A DNA stretch of 64,000 nucleotides from UBA940 sp045613745 (GTDB taxonomy: Bacteria; Bacteroidota; Bacteroidia; Bacteroidales; Rikenellaceae), in contig JAZLBP010000007.1 of the NCBI GenBank assembly GCA_045613745.1, forward strand, positions 138,742 to 202,741, in the 5' to 3' direction. A program made the translations under genes and the position numbers. A model generated the notes under the pieces. The model was not told the DNA's origin. It did no database searches and saw only the letters and a program-made list of their open reading frames with translations. Each line of letters opens with the position of its first letter. The first letter of the stretch is position 1. Shown here piece by piece: positions 1 through 9,761 of this stretch.

Positions 1-49
1 GCTGCGTTTCATTTGGCAATAGTGCGTGAGTAAACCCCCGCACAAGCAC

Positions 50-82
50 AAAAAAAAACGAACAACGGGAAACCGTTGCTCG
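50..82 (-). terminator. Rho-independent terminator of tRNA-Leu
   Basis: Read on the minus strand, a 10-bp stem (one G-T pair) with a TTTC loop at 59-82 is followed by a run of nine T. It lies directly downstream of the tRNA-Leu gene. Confidence 0.85.
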
Positions 83-91
83 TCTTTGTTG

Positions 92-173
92 TGCGGATAA
101 AGGGACTCGAACCCCCACGCCTCTCGGCATCAGATCCTAAGTCTGACGTGGCTACCAATTACACCATATCCGC
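92..173 (-). tRNA. tRNA-Leu (anticodon UAG)
   Basis: The minus strand reads as an 82-nt class II tRNA. The acceptor stem is GCGGATA/TATCCGC with discriminator A, and a GGTTCGAGTCC T-arm is present. The anticodon stem TCAGA/TCTGA encloses loop CTTAGGA, so the anticodon is TAG, reading CUA. The extended variable arm fits Leu. CCA is not encoded. Confidence 0.95.
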
Positions 174-187
174 AACGTTAGGAGTCG

Positions 188-195
188 CAAATATA
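188..195 (-). promoter_or_regulatory. -7 box for tRNA-Leu
   Basis: On the minus strand TATATTTG matches the Bacteroidetes TAnnTTTG -7 box, with a TTG 19 nt upstream. The predicted start is about 8 nt before the mature tRNA 5' end. Confidence 0.6.
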
Positions 196-306
196 CAACT
201 AAATTTCGACTTCGCAAGTCACCAATGCAATTATCAGCAAATATTACAAATCTACTAAGACAAAAAAAAAGATTGACACTCCGGAATAAACTGTTCGGGA
301 AATTGC

Positions 307-314
307 TATCTTTG
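307..314 (+). promoter_or_regulatory. -7 box for the LRR lipoprotein gene
   Basis: TATCTTTG lies 38 nt before the ATG at 352. No convincing -33 TTG is seen at the usual spacing. Confidence 0.5.
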
Positions 315-351
315 CAATACTTCAATAAATAATTACTTAAAAACATCACAT

Positions 352-2646
352 ATGAGAAAACTTTTGTTCTTATTGGCGTTTGTGCCTTTTATCGTTTCGT
401 GCGATATGCTTGGCGACATTCTGGAAGAGATTAACAAAAACAACGGCGAGGACGACGAAACCGAACAACCCGATTATGGCGGAAGCGATAAACCCGTTGA
501 AATTCCCCGACAAGACATTCGCATTGTCGAGGGTACCAAGGATATACTTCCCCCAATGACAAGCTCTTTTTCGATTGTCATCACCAGTGCCAATCCTTTG
601 GATGAGGATATGCTAATGGAGTACATTCATGGTGCCGAATCTGTTGCATTGGAGGATAATCCCGCTGCTTGTTTCGAAGAGACTCCTTATGGCTACACTT
701 TGACCTTCTATCCTGTGGAGGGTACGGAAGAAATTGGCATGCGCCTTGGGATGGAAGAGTTTTTTGTCAGAATTGCTCCTACGCCTGCTTTCACCTATTT
801 GGAAGATATTTATGTAGGTGTCGAGGGCAGAACCATTACCGAAGGTCACACTTTTAATCTTCAAGAGCAATACAAGTGGTATGGATGGAGCGAAGTTTAC
901 TGGAGCGATGACGAGAATGTAACCTGCCCCAAAGTGGACGAGGATGGCAACTATTCGCCGCTTGTTATTGGTGTCAACCCCAGCACCTCGGAGCGAGAGA
1001 TAACTATCTATGCCGGTTTGCGCGATGACGAAGGCAATGTTTACAAGGTTGCCGAGTATAAGGTATATCAAGAGGGTGGCGTTATAATGCACATTCCCCG
1101 TACCACATACATTTCGCCTAACACCTACACCAAAATCGAAATTCCTATCGAATCGAATGTTGAGTTTGAGGTATCGTCCTCTATTTGGTGGGCTCGCGTG
1201 CTTGAACAAAGCAAAAACCGACTCTTGATTGACTGCGAGGGTTATCACGGCGAGGCAAGTCGAGTTGCTATTTTGACTCTGACCAACGCAGCCAACAACT
1301 TCAGCAAAACCATCAAGATTATCCAGTTCCCCCACGCGATTAAGACCGTACATTTGGAGCAGGCCGGAACTCTCGCGTCAAAATACTCCATCGACCAGAT
1401 GCTTGATATTGTTCACTTGCAGATTACAGGCAAGATGAACAAGGAGGATTTCAATACTTTGAAGAAATTCACCACACTCGAGACTATTGACATTGCAGGT
1501 GTTGAACTCGAGAACAACGCTCTGCCCGAGTTGGCATTCGACGACATGTTGGTCGAGAACATCATTCTGCCCTCATATTTGCAAAAGATTGGTCGCTTGG
1601 CATTTGCCGAGAACCCCGTATTGGAGGGTGTTGACATTCCCGCAACCGTTACCGAAATTGACGGATCGGCATTCTATAATTGCCCCTCGCTCAAGCAGAT
1701 CACCCTGCCCCGCGGCCTCAAAATGATTTCGGACGGACTGTTCAATAAATGTATTTCGCTGACTGAAATAGATATTCCCGAAGGAGTCGAGGAGATTTGT
1801 TCAGGTGCATTTAGAGGTTGTACCGCATTGGAGCGCGTAAGCATCCCCTCTTCGCTGAAACGCTTTGAGATGGGCACTGACAACCCCCAATACTACGACT
1901 ATGGTTGTCAGTTCTACGATTGCACCTCGCTCAAAGAGATTTCGTTCCCTTCGCAAGTTTATTTCATTCCTGCGTATTGCTTTACGAACTGCACCGCACT
2001 CGAGAGTGTCACCATCAACAGCGTAGAGACTATTCGCGCTTCGGCATTCGAGGGTTGCACCGCACTCAAAGAGGCCAAAATGTCAAAGGTGACATCTATC
2101 CACGAAAACGCTTTCAAAGGATGTACTGCTCTCGAGACAGTGACATTCCCGCTGATTAGCACCATTTATTACCAAGCATTCTCGGGTTGTAAGGCTTTAA
2201 CAGAGGTCACCCTGCCTAAGACACTCAAAACTATTGACAGTTATGCTTTTAGCGAAACCGGCTTGATCAGCATCGAGATTCCCAAAAGCGTGACCGAGAT
2301 TGGACGTTATGCTTTCTATCAATGCAACAGCCTTGAGGAGGTAATCATTAAGGCTACAATTCTCACCATCAGCGAAGGCACATTCTATGGTTGCAACGAA
2401 ATCAGCCACATTGAGTTGCCCGAAAAATTGAAGACCATCGAAGACGATGCATTTGAATATGTTAACTCGGTTAAAACACTCACTTGCTTGGCGCCTGCTC
2501 CACCCACAGGAGAGGGTTTGAGCGACCTCCAATGGGGTGAAATATCGGTTACCGTACCTCGCGAAAGCCAAACGACATATCAAGAGGCTGAGTGGTGGAC
2601 TAGAGCTAAGGAGATTAATGGACTTCCTGATGATTTCTGGGAGTAA
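352..2646 (+). CDS. BspA-type leucine-rich repeat surface lipoprotein
   Basis: A 764-aa predicted lipoprotein. The signal peptide ends in a lipobox at Cys17, followed by acidic residues, which in Bacteroidetes often marks surface export. After an unassigned N-terminal part, residues about 243-325 look like a BACON-type beta-sandwich ending in 'KTIKIIQ'. From about residue 345 to 735 there are some 15 BspA-type (LRR_5) repeats of the pattern 'I..AF..C.aL..V.iP..v..I'. Such proteins are known to bind host or bacterial surfaces; the ligand here is unknown. The gene stands alone, with its own -7 box and a strong terminator. The start is chosen because it opens directly into the signal peptide. 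Confidence 0.88.
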   Translation: MRKLLFLLAFVPFIVSCDMLGDILEEINKNNGEDDETEQPDYGGSDKPVEIPRQDIRIVEGTKDILPPMTSSFSIVITSANPLDEDMLMEYIHGAESVALEDNPAACFEETPYGYTLTFYPVEGTEEIGMRLGMEEFFVRIAPTPAFTYLEDIYVGVEGRTITEGHTFNLQEQYKWYGWSEVYWSDDENVTCPKVDEDGNYSPLVIGVNPSTSEREITIYAGLRDDEGNVYKVAEYKVYQEGGVIMHIPRTTYISPNTYTKIEIPIESNVEFEVSSSIWWARVLEQSKNRLLIDCEGYHGEASRVAILTLTNAANNFSKTIKIIQFPHAIKTVHLEQAGTLASKYSIDQMLDIVHLQITGKMNKEDFNTLKKFTTLETIDIAGVELENNALPELAFDDMLVENIILPSYLQKIGRLAFAENPVLEGVDIPATVTEIDGSAFYNCPSLKQITLPRGLKMISDGLFNKCISLTEIDIPEGVEEICSGAFRGCTALERVSIPSSLKRFEMGTDNPQYYDYGCQFYDCTSLKEISFPSQVYFIPAYCFTNCTALESVTINSVETIRASAFEGCTALKEAKMSKVTSIHENAFKGCTALETVTFPLISTIYYQAFSGCKALTEVTLPKTLKTIDSYAFSETGLISIEIPKSVTEIGRYAFYQCNSLEEVIIKATILTISEGTFYGCNEISHIELPEKLKTIEDDAFEYVNSVKTLTCLAPAPPTGEGLSDLQWGEISVTVPRESQTTYQEAEWWTRAKEINGLPDDFWE

Positions 2647-2668
2647 CCACACGATATACTCTTAAACG

Positions 2669-2710
2669 ATTCGGGGCTGTCAATCTGCTTGACAGCCCCG
2701 AATTCATTTT
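2669..2710 (+). terminator. Intrinsic terminator, probably bidirectional
   Basis: A 15-bp perfect stem (2669-2683 with 2689-2703) with a 5-nt loop is followed by a T-rich tract. It sits between the convergent LRR lipoprotein and CDF transporter genes. Confidence 0.85.
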
Positions 2711-2739
2711 GATATGTTACGCACCGCGAGTACGTGGGA

Positions 2740-3654
2740 TTACGCGCGGAGTGGTTCGACGTGGAGCGTTACGATGGTGCCGGCACCGAAGCGGTCACGC
2801 AGATGCGACTCAATGCGGCGGGTAACCTCGTGCGATTCGCACACCGTCATTTGGCCATCCAAACGGATGTGAATCTCCACCACGATATTGGGGCCCACGC
2901 GACGGGTACGAAGGTTATGCGGATCGGCTACGCCCTCCTCCGAGCTCACGATGCGGAGAATTTCGCTCTCGGTTTCGGCGGGGAGCGAGCGTTCGAGCAG
3001 TTCGTCAAGGTTGGGGCGAATCATATCCACCGCCACCTTGATAATCAGCGCACCCACAACAATCGCGGCTATGGGATCGAGAATAACCCATTGTTCGCCC
3101 AAGTAGCGCGCACCAGCGATACCCACAAGGGTTGCCACCGACGACATTGCATCGCTGCGGTGATGCCACGCATTGGCCTTCAGCATTGAGCTCTCGACCT
3201 TGCGTGCGGTTGCAATGGTATAGCGATAGAGAATCTCCTTGGCGAGAATCGACACCGCAGCAGCAACCAAAGCCACCATTCCGGGACGGGGAATTCCCGT
3301 GCCATCAACCACAGCCTCGATACGTTCGGCCGAGTCGATGAAGATACCTGCAGCCACGCCTATCAGCACCAAGCCGACAATAACGGCGCCCAGCGTTTCG
3401 TATTTGCCGTGTCCATAGTCGTGCGAATCATCCTGCGGCTTGCCCGACACGCGCACAAAGCCCAGCACCAAAGCATCGGTTGCAAGGTCGGAGGCGGAGT
3501 GTGCGGCATCGGCCAGCATTGCTGCACTTCGGCCGAGCAGGCCCGCGATGAGTTTGCCCACCGTAAGCAGAATATTCACGGCGAGTCCCCACAGCGTCAC
3601 ACGACGAATTTCGCCCTCGCGCGAGGACGTCGATAATATCTTTTGTTCACTCAT
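2740..3654 (-). CDS. Cation diffusion facilitator (CDF) metal exporter
   Basis: A 304-aa inner-membrane protein of the CDF family, which exports divalent metals such as Zn2+ or Fe2+ against protons. The predicted metal ligands of this family are visible: H52 and D56 in helix 2 (motif ADAAHSASD) and H164xxxD168 in helix 5. The loop after helix 2 holds the family signature HDYGHGKYETLG. The C-terminal 90 residues form the usual cytosolic dimerisation domain. Three nt separate it from era upstream, so it is probably the last gene of a C69 peptidase-lpdA-era-CDF transcript. The metal specificity cannot be told from sequence alone. Confidence 0.92.
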   Translation of the reverse strand: MSEQKILSTSSREGEIRRVTLWGLAVNILLTVGKLIAGLLGRSAAMLADAAHSASDLATDALVLGFVRVSGKPQDDSHDYGHGKYETLGAVIVGLVLIGVAAGIFIDSAERIEAVVDGTGIPRPGMVALVAAAVSILAKEILYRYTIATARKVESSMLKANAWHHRSDAMSSVATLVGIAGARYLGEQWVILDPIAAIVVGALIIKVAVDMIRPNLDELLERSLPAETESEILRIVSSEEGVADPHNLRTRRVGPNIVVEIHIRLDGQMTVCESHEVTRRIESHLRDRFGAGTIVTLHVEPLRA

Positions 3655-3657
3655 ATA

Positions 3658-4566
3658 CTAATCAAAATCTTCGTAGCCAAAGCGGCGCAGTTGTCGCGAG
3701 TCGTCGCGCCAGCCCTCGTCAACCTTAACGAAGAGTTCTAGGAAAACCTTCTTCTGTAAGAATTTTTCGAGGTCTTTGCGGGCCTCGGTGCCCACCTTTT
3801 TGAGCATAGCGCCACCGCGACCGATGATGATACCCTTCTGCGAGGCGCGTGCCACATAGATGGTTGCCGAAATGCGGTCCATCTCGGGCGACTCGCGGTA
3901 GGCCTCAATAGCCACCTCCACCGAATAGGGAACCTCCTTGGTATAGTTGAGCAGAATCTTCTCGCGGATAATCTCCGAGGCAAAAAATCGCATCGGGCGG
4001 TCGGTCAGCGCGTCCTTGTCGTAGTAGGGCTCGCCCTCGGGCAGTCGCTCGACAATCATCTCCATAAGTTGCGCCGTACCAAACTCGTTTTTGGCACTAA
4101 TGGGCAGAATCACAGCTTCGGGAAGCAGTCCCTTCCAGCGCTCGACCATAACTTCCAACGACTCGGGGGTTGCCAAGTCGATTTTGTTGATGAGCACGAT
4201 GGTCGGAATCTTCGAGCGGGCAATCTTGCCCAGCACCTCGGCCGAACGCTCCATAGGTCCGTCGTCGCGTGCGGCAGCCTGCTCCACAACATCCGTAACA
4301 TACAGAATAACATCGGCATCCGACACTGCACCCGTAACCGAGCGCATCATCGACTCTTGGAGCTTGTAGCTCGGACGCAAGATACCGGGGGTATCCGAAA
4401 ATACGATTTGATAGTCATCCGTATTGACGATACCCACGATACGATGGCGTGTGGTTTGCGCCTTGTTGGTGATGATGGACATACGTTCGCCCACCAGCGC
4501 ATTCATCAGCGTCGATTTGCCCACGTTGGGGTTGCCGATGATATTTACAAAACCACTTTTGTGCAT
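3658..4566 (-). CDS. era: GTPase Era
   Basis: A 302-aa Ras-like GTPase with a C-terminal KH domain, which binds the 3' end of 16S rRNA during 30S assembly. The P-loop GNPNVGKST is at residues 11-19, followed by the switch region with TTRH, the G3 motif DTPG and the G4 motif NKID. The KH signature GRGGAMLKKVG lies near residue 250. The length is normal for Era. The gene lies 6 nt after lpdA and 3 nt before the CDF gene, in one operon. Confidence 0.97.
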   Translation of the reverse strand: MHKSGFVNIIGNPNVGKSTLMNALVGERMSIITNKAQTTRHRIVGIVNTDDYQIVFSDTPGILRPSYKLQESMMRSVTGAVSDADVILYVTDVVEQAAARDDGPMERSAEVLGKIARSKIPTIVLINKIDLATPESLEVMVERWKGLLPEAVILPISAKNEFGTAQLMEMIVERLPEGEPYYDKDALTDRPMRFFASEIIREKILLNYTKEVPYSVEVAIEAYRESPEMDRISATIYVARASQKGIIIGRGGAMLKKVGTEARKDLEKFLQKKVFLELFVKVDEGWRDDSRQLRRFGYEDFD

Positions 4567-4572
4567 AGCTTT

Positions 4573-5961
4573 TTACATATGAATTGCGCAACCCAGAGCA
4601 GCCTCGGCAGCCTCCATAACCGCCTCGTTCATTGTGGGGTGCGAGTGAATGGTGCGTGCAATGGTGTGAGCCGATGCGCCCATAGCCTTGGCGATGGTAG
4701 GCTCGGCAATCATCTCGGTCACGTTGCCACCCACGAAGTGTGCGCCCAAAAGTTTCTCGTCTGCGGCGTTGAACACAAGTTTCACAAAGCCGTCGCGGTC
4801 ACCAGCGGCAGTAGCCTTGCCCGACGCGGTGTAGGGGAACTTGCCAACCTTCACTTCGTAACCTGCATCAACGGCTTGCTTCTCGGTCAGACCCACCGAC
4901 GCAACCTCGGGCGAGGTATAAACGCACGAGGGGATGGTGGTGTAGTCGATAGGCTCGGGAGTAAGACCACAAATGCCCTCGACACAAGCGATAGCCTCGG
5001 CCGATGCAACGTGTGCCAATGCGGGGGTTGCAATCAGGTCACCGATAGCATAGACACCTTTAGCTGCGGTTTGGAACGAGCCGTCAACCTTGATTTTATC
5101 TCTTTCGACCTCGATGCCGAGTGCCTCAAGACCCAGACCCTCGATGTTGGTTTTGATACCAACGGCCGACAGAACAACATCTGCCGACAGAGTCTCGGCA
5201 CCCTTCTTGCCCTCGACCTCAACGGCGCACTTGCCATCAACAACGCTCACGCCCTTCACAGCGGTCGAAGTCATCACACCGATACGCAGTTTGCGGAAGG
5301 CGCGCTCCATAGCCTTCGACACCTCCTCGTCTTCGAGGGGCATAAGGTTGGGGGCGTACTCCACAACGGTCACTTTGACACCCAGCGATGCGTACAGATA
5401 GGCAAATTCGCTACCGATAGCACCCGAGCCGCACACGATCATAGTTTCGGGCAACTCTTTGAGCACCAGCGCCTCTTTCGACGAGATTACATACTTGCCG
5501 TCGATAGGCATAAAGGGCATTTCGCGGGGACGCGCACCTGTTGCGAGGATGATGCTGTCGGCCTCGATGGTTTGCTCACCCTCGGCCGAGCGAACAACCA
5601 CCTTGCCGTCGCCAACCAGCGAGCCTTCGCCCTTGATAACCTCGATTTTATTTTTGTTCATCAGGAAGGTCACACCCTTGCTCATAGTGTCGGCCACGCC
5701 ACGGCTGCGGTCAACTATTTTTGCGGGGTCGGCCTTCACCTCACCTACGATGTCGATGCCATAGGTGGCAGCCGATTTGGCATAGTGCAGCACCTGTGCG
5801 CTTTTGAGCAGTGCTTTGGTGGGGATACAACCCCAGTTAAGGCAGGTACCGCCCAGCTCGGCGCGCTCGACCACAGCAACGGTTTTGCCAAGTTGTGCTG
5901 CGCGGATTGCGGCAACATAACCTCCGGGGCCGCTGCCAATAACGATGATGTCGTATTTCAT
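4573..5961 (-). CDS. lpdA: Dihydrolipoyl dehydrogenase (E3)
   Basis: A 462-aa FAD flavoenzyme that reoxidises dihydrolipoamide in 2-oxoacid dehydrogenase or glycine-cleavage complexes. The N-terminal FAD-binding GSGPGG is at residues 10-15. The redox-active pair is C40/C45 (GGTCLNWGC). A second Rossmann motif, GSGAIGSEFA, binds NAD, and the C-terminal active-site HSHPTMNE is intact. No E1/E2 genes are adjacent. The window also holds lipA and lipB for making the lipoyl cofactor. Confidence 0.97.
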   Translation of the reverse strand: MKYDIIVIGSGPGGYVAAIRAAQLGKTVAVVERAELGGTCLNWGCIPTKALLKSAQVLHYAKSAATYGIDIVGEVKADPAKIVDRSRGVADTMSKGVTFLMNKNKIEVIKGEGSLVGDGKVVVRSAEGEQTIEADSIILATGARPREMPFMPIDGKYVISSKEALVLKELPETMIVCGSGAIGSEFAYLYASLGVKVTVVEYAPNLMPLEDEEVSKAMERAFRKLRIGVMTSTAVKGVSVVDGKCAVEVEGKKGAETLSADVVLSAVGIKTNIEGLGLEALGIEVERDKIKVDGSFQTAAKGVYAIGDLIATPALAHVASAEAIACVEGICGLTPEPIDYTTIPSCVYTSPEVASVGLTEKQAVDAGYEVKVGKFPYTASGKATAAGDRDGFVKLVFNAADEKLLGAHFVGGNVTEMIAEPTIAKAMGASAHTIARTIHSHPTMNEAVMEAAEAALGCAIHM

Positions 5962-5999
5962 TTGTGTGTGTATATTTTTAAGTTAGAATATTCGGTGCA

Positions 6000-7655
6000 T
6001 TAGTACTCGACAACACGAAGTGTGCCGTTCTTGTCGCTTTCGGCAACAGCGCGTTTCCAAGCCTCGCCATAGCCCTCGAAAATAATATCACCGGGGATGC
6101 GGGGGTCGTGACCGTTAGATTTGAATCCATCCTCGGTCTCGGCTTTGATGTTGCCATCAACATACTTCACGAGCAGGTATTTGTCCAGATTTTGCCACTT
6201 TGCAAACAGCTTCTCGGCGGTGCGAATCGAGTATTTGGTGGTGTAACGGATAGCACGTTTGGGACGGCGCGCGAATTTTGCTGCGGCTTTGGCGTCGATT
6301 TCAGCCAACTCGGCAATGCGCTCGTTCTCCCACTCGTCGATAACCTTGCGGATGTCGCCTGCGATGCGGTTGTAGCGCAGGTATGCGAAGTTTGCCACGC
6401 GGTTAACCAACCAGAAAGCCGATTTGTCGGAGTACTCCAACATCGAACCGTTCTCGGTGCTGAAGCAGTCGGGCACCTTGCTTACGCCGCAGTAGATGGG
6501 AGTCAGGGGCGAGGTCGCTGCATCGTCCACACCAAACCACAGAACGCCACCTACGGGGTCGGGCAGCCACTCACGCGATTGTGCCACAAACCAGAAACCG
6601 GTTTGTTGGGTTGCGATTGCGCGCTCGTTGAGATATTTCACGCCATCAACCTCGAAGTTCATAGGACGCCAGCGGTAAGCCATACCTACGCCACCTGCAC
6701 CAGCGTCTTCGGGGCGGGTCATATCCATAGGAGTGCCCTCGTAGTGGTCGCGCATACAATCCATAGTCTGTTTGAGCGAAACTTTGGCGTCGGGTTTCAC
6801 CCACAGAGGCATACGGTTGTTGGGGTTGTGACCCATAGCAAAGTCGAGGTATTTGTCCATACCCGAGGTAATCTTGTTGTAGAAACTCCACACGCGAGCC
6901 TCACAAGCACGCATTGCACTGAAATCGAGCGGAGCATAAGCGTCGCTGAAACTAAACTCCTCGTCGGCACCGTTGAAGTAGCCCATCTCGCGTGCAAACG
7001 AAATCACATCGGGAGCATACAGACAGTTCTCGGGGTCGTCCAGAGGGAAGGTTGTGATGCGGGCTTGGTTGGCGTGAGCACATACCATACCGTCGGGAAT
7101 ACGACGTGCCACCCACACGATACCTTTGTCGCGCTCACCTTTGCCGATGAGTTCCATAATCCACGCCTCCTTGGTGTCGGCAATCGAGAACGACTCACCG
7201 CTCGATGCGTAACCATAGGTGTTGGCCAAATCGACAATCACCTCGATAGCCTCGCGTGCGGTGCGCGCACGTTGCAGAGCCACATAAATCAGCGAGCCGT
7301 AGTCCATAATGCCCTTGCCCGTTTCGAGTTCGGGGCGACCACCATAGGTAGTCTCGGCGATAATGAGCTGGTGCTCGTTCATATTACCCACGGTCGAATA
7401 GGTCACGGGCGCTTGGGGAATTTCGCCAAGATAGCGACCCGAATCCCACTCGTGGATTTGAATCATATCGCCAGCGCGGTATTTGCCAGTGGCGTTGTAT
7501 TTGTAGAGTGCTCCGTAGAGTTGGTGCGAGTCCGCCGAGTAGCTAACCATATTGCTGCCATCGGTCGAAGCACCGCGAGTGATAATAAAGTTGGTGCACG
7601 CGAGAGCCGTATTCAACGCCATCAGTGCACACACAAGGGTAAGGATTCTTTTCAT
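6000..7655 (-). CDS. Secreted C69-family dipeptidase
   Basis: A 551-aa Ntn-hydrolase of peptidase family C69 (PepD-like), which cleaves dipeptides. The signal peptide (MKRILTLVCAL..) ends at Ala19, leaving Cys20 as the new N-terminus in the motif ACTNFIITRGAS; in this family that Cys is the catalytic nucleophile. The ATG at 7655 is preferred because an upstream in-frame ATG at 7745 would place about 30 unrelated residues before the signal peptide and precede the -7 box at 7688-7695. The next gene, lpdA, begins 38 nt downstream. Periplasmic or surface peptide utilisation is inferred. Confidence 0.9.
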   Translation of the reverse strand: MKRILTLVCALMALNTALACTNFIITRGASTDGSNMVSYSADSHQLYGALYKYNATGKYRAGDMIQIHEWDSGRYLGEIPQAPVTYSTVGNMNEHQLIIAETTYGGRPELETGKGIMDYGSLIYVALQRARTAREAIEVIVDLANTYGYASSGESFSIADTKEAWIMELIGKGERDKGIVWVARRIPDGMVCAHANQARITTFPLDDPENCLYAPDVISFAREMGYFNGADEEFSFSDAYAPLDFSAMRACEARVWSFYNKITSGMDKYLDFAMGHNPNNRMPLWVKPDAKVSLKQTMDCMRDHYEGTPMDMTRPEDAGAGGVGMAYRWRPMNFEVDGVKYLNERAIATQQTGFWFVAQSREWLPDPVGGVLWFGVDDAATSPLTPIYCGVSKVPDCFSTENGSMLEYSDKSAFWLVNRVANFAYLRYNRIAGDIRKVIDEWENERIAELAEIDAKAAAKFARRPKRAIRYTTKYSIRTAEKLFAKWQNLDKYLLVKYVDGNIKAETEDGFKSNGHDPRIPGDIIFEGYGEAWKRAVAESDKNGTLRVVEY

Positions 7656-7687
7656 ATGCTTTTTTTTATAAAATTTTAGTCTGACCA

Positions 7688-7695
7688 CAAAGATA
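7688..7695 (-). promoter_or_regulatory. -7 box for the C69 dipeptidase gene/operon
   Basis: Minus-strand TATCTTTG lies 32 nt upstream of the chosen start at 7655. It supports the shorter reading frame. Confidence 0.6.
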
Positions 7696-7801
7696 CCAAA
7701 AACAAGCAATAAACCATAACTTTTTGAGGAAAACGACACCACCAACAGTTGTTGCAGTGTCGTTTTCTAACATTTCACGCACCATCCTACTTTATTTTTC
7801 C

Positions 7802-7809
7802 TATCTTTG
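7802..7809 (+). promoter_or_regulatory. -7 box for the GNAT-family gene
   Basis: TATCTTTG lies 42 nt before the ATG at 7852, divergent from the C69 peptidase promoter. Confidence 0.6.
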
Positions 7810-7851
7810 CCGACTGTAAACTGACCTTTATACCCCAACTAAGAAGAAAAG

Positions 7852-8982
7852 ATGCCTGTTCAAATTAAAGCTGTCAACAGCAAAAAAGAACTGAAAATCT
7901 TCGTCCGATTTGCCAACGATATGTACAAGGGCAACAACTACTATGTGCCCGCTATCGTTTTCGACGAATTATCCACTTTTGACAAAAACAAAAACGGCGC
8001 TTTTGAATTCTGCGACTCCCAGCTATACCTCGCCTACAAGGATGGCAAGGTTGTTGGTCGTGTAGCCGCCATAATCAACCACAAGGCCAACAAGCGCTGG
8101 AATGTCCGCCAGGTGCGATTTGGATGGATTGATTTTATCGACGACATCGAGGTTTCGACAGCGCTTTTGGGTACTGTTGCCGATTTTGGCAAGGCGCACG
8201 GTATGAACCAGATTGTCGGCCCATTGGGTTTTACGGATTTCGACCCCGAAGGAATGCTTGTTGAGGGTTTCGACCGCGTGAGCACTATGGCGCTGATATA
8301 CAACCACCCGTACTATCCCGAGCACCTGAAAAAACTCGGATTCTGCAAAGAGACGGGCTGGCTTGAATACCGCATAACCATTCCCGAAACCACCTCCGAA
8401 AGACACCTCACCCTTGCCAAGGCCGTTCAGGAGAGATACGACCTGAGAATCCTCAAACTTTCGCGCCGAGAGATTATCAAGCAGGGGTATGGACGTAAAT
8501 TCTTCGAGCTGATTAACCAGACCTACTGCAATCTATATGGCTTCTCACTGCTCTCGCCCAAACAGATTGACAGCTATGTAAACCTCTATTTGGGACTAAT
8601 CGACACCCAAATGATTACCTTTGTGGAGAACAACAAGGGCGAGTTGATTGGTGCTGCGGCGGCAATTCCTTCGCTCTCGAAAGCACTGCAAAAGAGTCGT
8701 GGCGAGTTCTTCCCATTCGGTTGGTGGTACCTATTCAAGGCTATGTTCTGGAAGCGCTCCGACACGCTCGAACTACTGCTCATAGGCGTGCGCCCCGACT
8801 ACCAGAACTGCGGTGTAAACTCAATGATAATCTGCGATTTGGCCGAGCGTTTCCGCAATATGGGCTTCAAGTGGGCCGAGACAAACGCAATGCTCGAAAA
8901 CAACGACAAGATTCACGCTATGTGGCGCCCCTTCGACAAGGAGCAACACAAAGCCCGATGGATTTTCGGCAAGGAGATTTAA
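7852..8982 (+). CDS. GNAT-fold acyltransferase-like protein
   Basis: A 376-aa cytosolic protein without a signal peptide or membrane segment. An acetyltransferase-like core is suggested by 'YLAYKDGKVVGRVAAIIN' (about residues 60-77) and by a late segment 'LLIGVRPDYQNCGVNSMI' resembling the acyl-CoA-binding motif A of GNAT enzymes. The length suggests two tandem GNAT-like halves, as in YghO-type proteins of Bacteroidetes. The substrate is unknown. It has its own -7 box and is followed by the YggS gene 85 nt later. Confidence 0.75.
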   Translation: MPVQIKAVNSKKELKIFVRFANDMYKGNNYYVPAIVFDELSTFDKNKNGAFEFCDSQLYLAYKDGKVVGRVAAIINHKANKRWNVRQVRFGWIDFIDDIEVSTALLGTVADFGKAHGMNQIVGPLGFTDFDPEGMLVEGFDRVSTMALIYNHPYYPEHLKKLGFCKETGWLEYRITIPETTSERHLTLAKAVQERYDLRILKLSRREIIKQGYGRKFFELINQTYCNLYGFSLLSPKQIDSYVNLYLGLIDTQMITFVENNKGELIGAAAAIPSLSKALQKSRGEFFPFGWWYLFKAMFWKRSDTLELLLIGVRPDYQNCGVNSMIICDLAERFRNMGFKWAETNAMLENNDKIHAMWRPFDKEQHKARWIFGKEI

Positions 8983-9067
8983 ACAGAAGTCAAGAGGCGG
9001 AGCGACCAATAGTTTTCGATTTTTTTTGTAACTTGCGCTCACACTAAAACTTTTTTTTGCACACATT

Positions 9068-9745
9068 ATGTCCGTAACATCCGAAATAAAACGACTGCGC
9101 GAGGAGTTACCCGAGGGGGTGACGCTGGTGGCTGTGTCCAAGACCCACCCTGCCGAAGCCATTGCCGAGGCCTACGAGGCGGGACAGCGAATATTTGGCG
9201 AGAGCCGTCCGCAAGAGCTCCGCGCAAAGTGGGACACCCTGCCCCGCGACATCGAGTGGCATATGATCGGACACCTGCAAACCAACAAGGTGAGGATGAT
9301 TGCGCCCTTCGTGGCGATGATTCATTCGGCCGACTCGGTGCGCCTATTGCGCACGATTCACACCGAGGCTGTGCGTGCCGAGCGCGTCATCGACGTATTG
9401 TTGGAGGTGCACATCTCGGCCGAGGAGAGCAAAGAAGGATGGCTACCCGCCGAACTTGACGAGTGGATTGATAGTGGCGAGTGGCGTGAGCTTGTGGGTT
9501 TGCGTTTTCGCGGACTTATGTGCGTTGCCACCAACACCGACGACATCGAGGTTGTGAAGGGCGATTTCAGGGCCCTCAAAGCGTTGCAGGAGCGCTACCG
9601 CGAGGTGTTTGGCCCGATGTTTGATACTCTGTCGATGGGTATGTCGGACGACTACACCGAGGCTATCGAGTGCGGCTCAACAATGGTGCGCATCGGTAGC
9701 ACCATATTCGGCAGTCGCTACTACCCGCCACGACAACAAGAGTAA
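9068..9745 (+). CDS. yggS: YggS/PLPBP family pyridoxal-phosphate homeostasis protein
   Basis: A 225-aa single-domain alanine-racemase-fold (type III) protein. It binds PLP without known catalysis and in other bacteria buffers B6 and amino-acid pools. The PLP lysine is K25 in VAVSKTHP. Typical downstream motifs are FGESRPQEL, WHMIGHLQTNK and, near the C-terminus, SMGMSDDYTEAI, which contacts the phosphate. The family normally reads FGENyvQE, so 'SRP' is a mild variation. It probably forms an operon with the next gene (16-nt gap). Confidence 0.93.
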   Translation: MSVTSEIKRLREELPEGVTLVAVSKTHPAEAIAEAYEAGQRIFGESRPQELRAKWDTLPRDIEWHMIGHLQTNKVRMIAPFVAMIHSADSVRLLRTIHTEAVRAERVIDVLLEVHISAEESKEGWLPAELDEWIDSGEWRELVGLRFRGLMCVATNTDDIEVVKGDFRALKALQERYREVFGPMFDTLSMGMSDDYTEAIECGSTMVRIGSTIFGSRYYPPRQQE

Positions 9746-9761
9746 TCAACAACCACACAAA

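Noticed and set aside
4069..6003. 644-aa plus-strand ORF
   Set aside because: Antisense of lpdA and era, both with complete catalytic motifs; the ORF translation is His/Cys/Asn-rich noise.
9609..9761. Longer N-terminus for the dihydroorotate dehydrogenase-like protein
   Set aside because: The extra 51 residues are read from within the YggS gene in another frame and have no similarity to the family.
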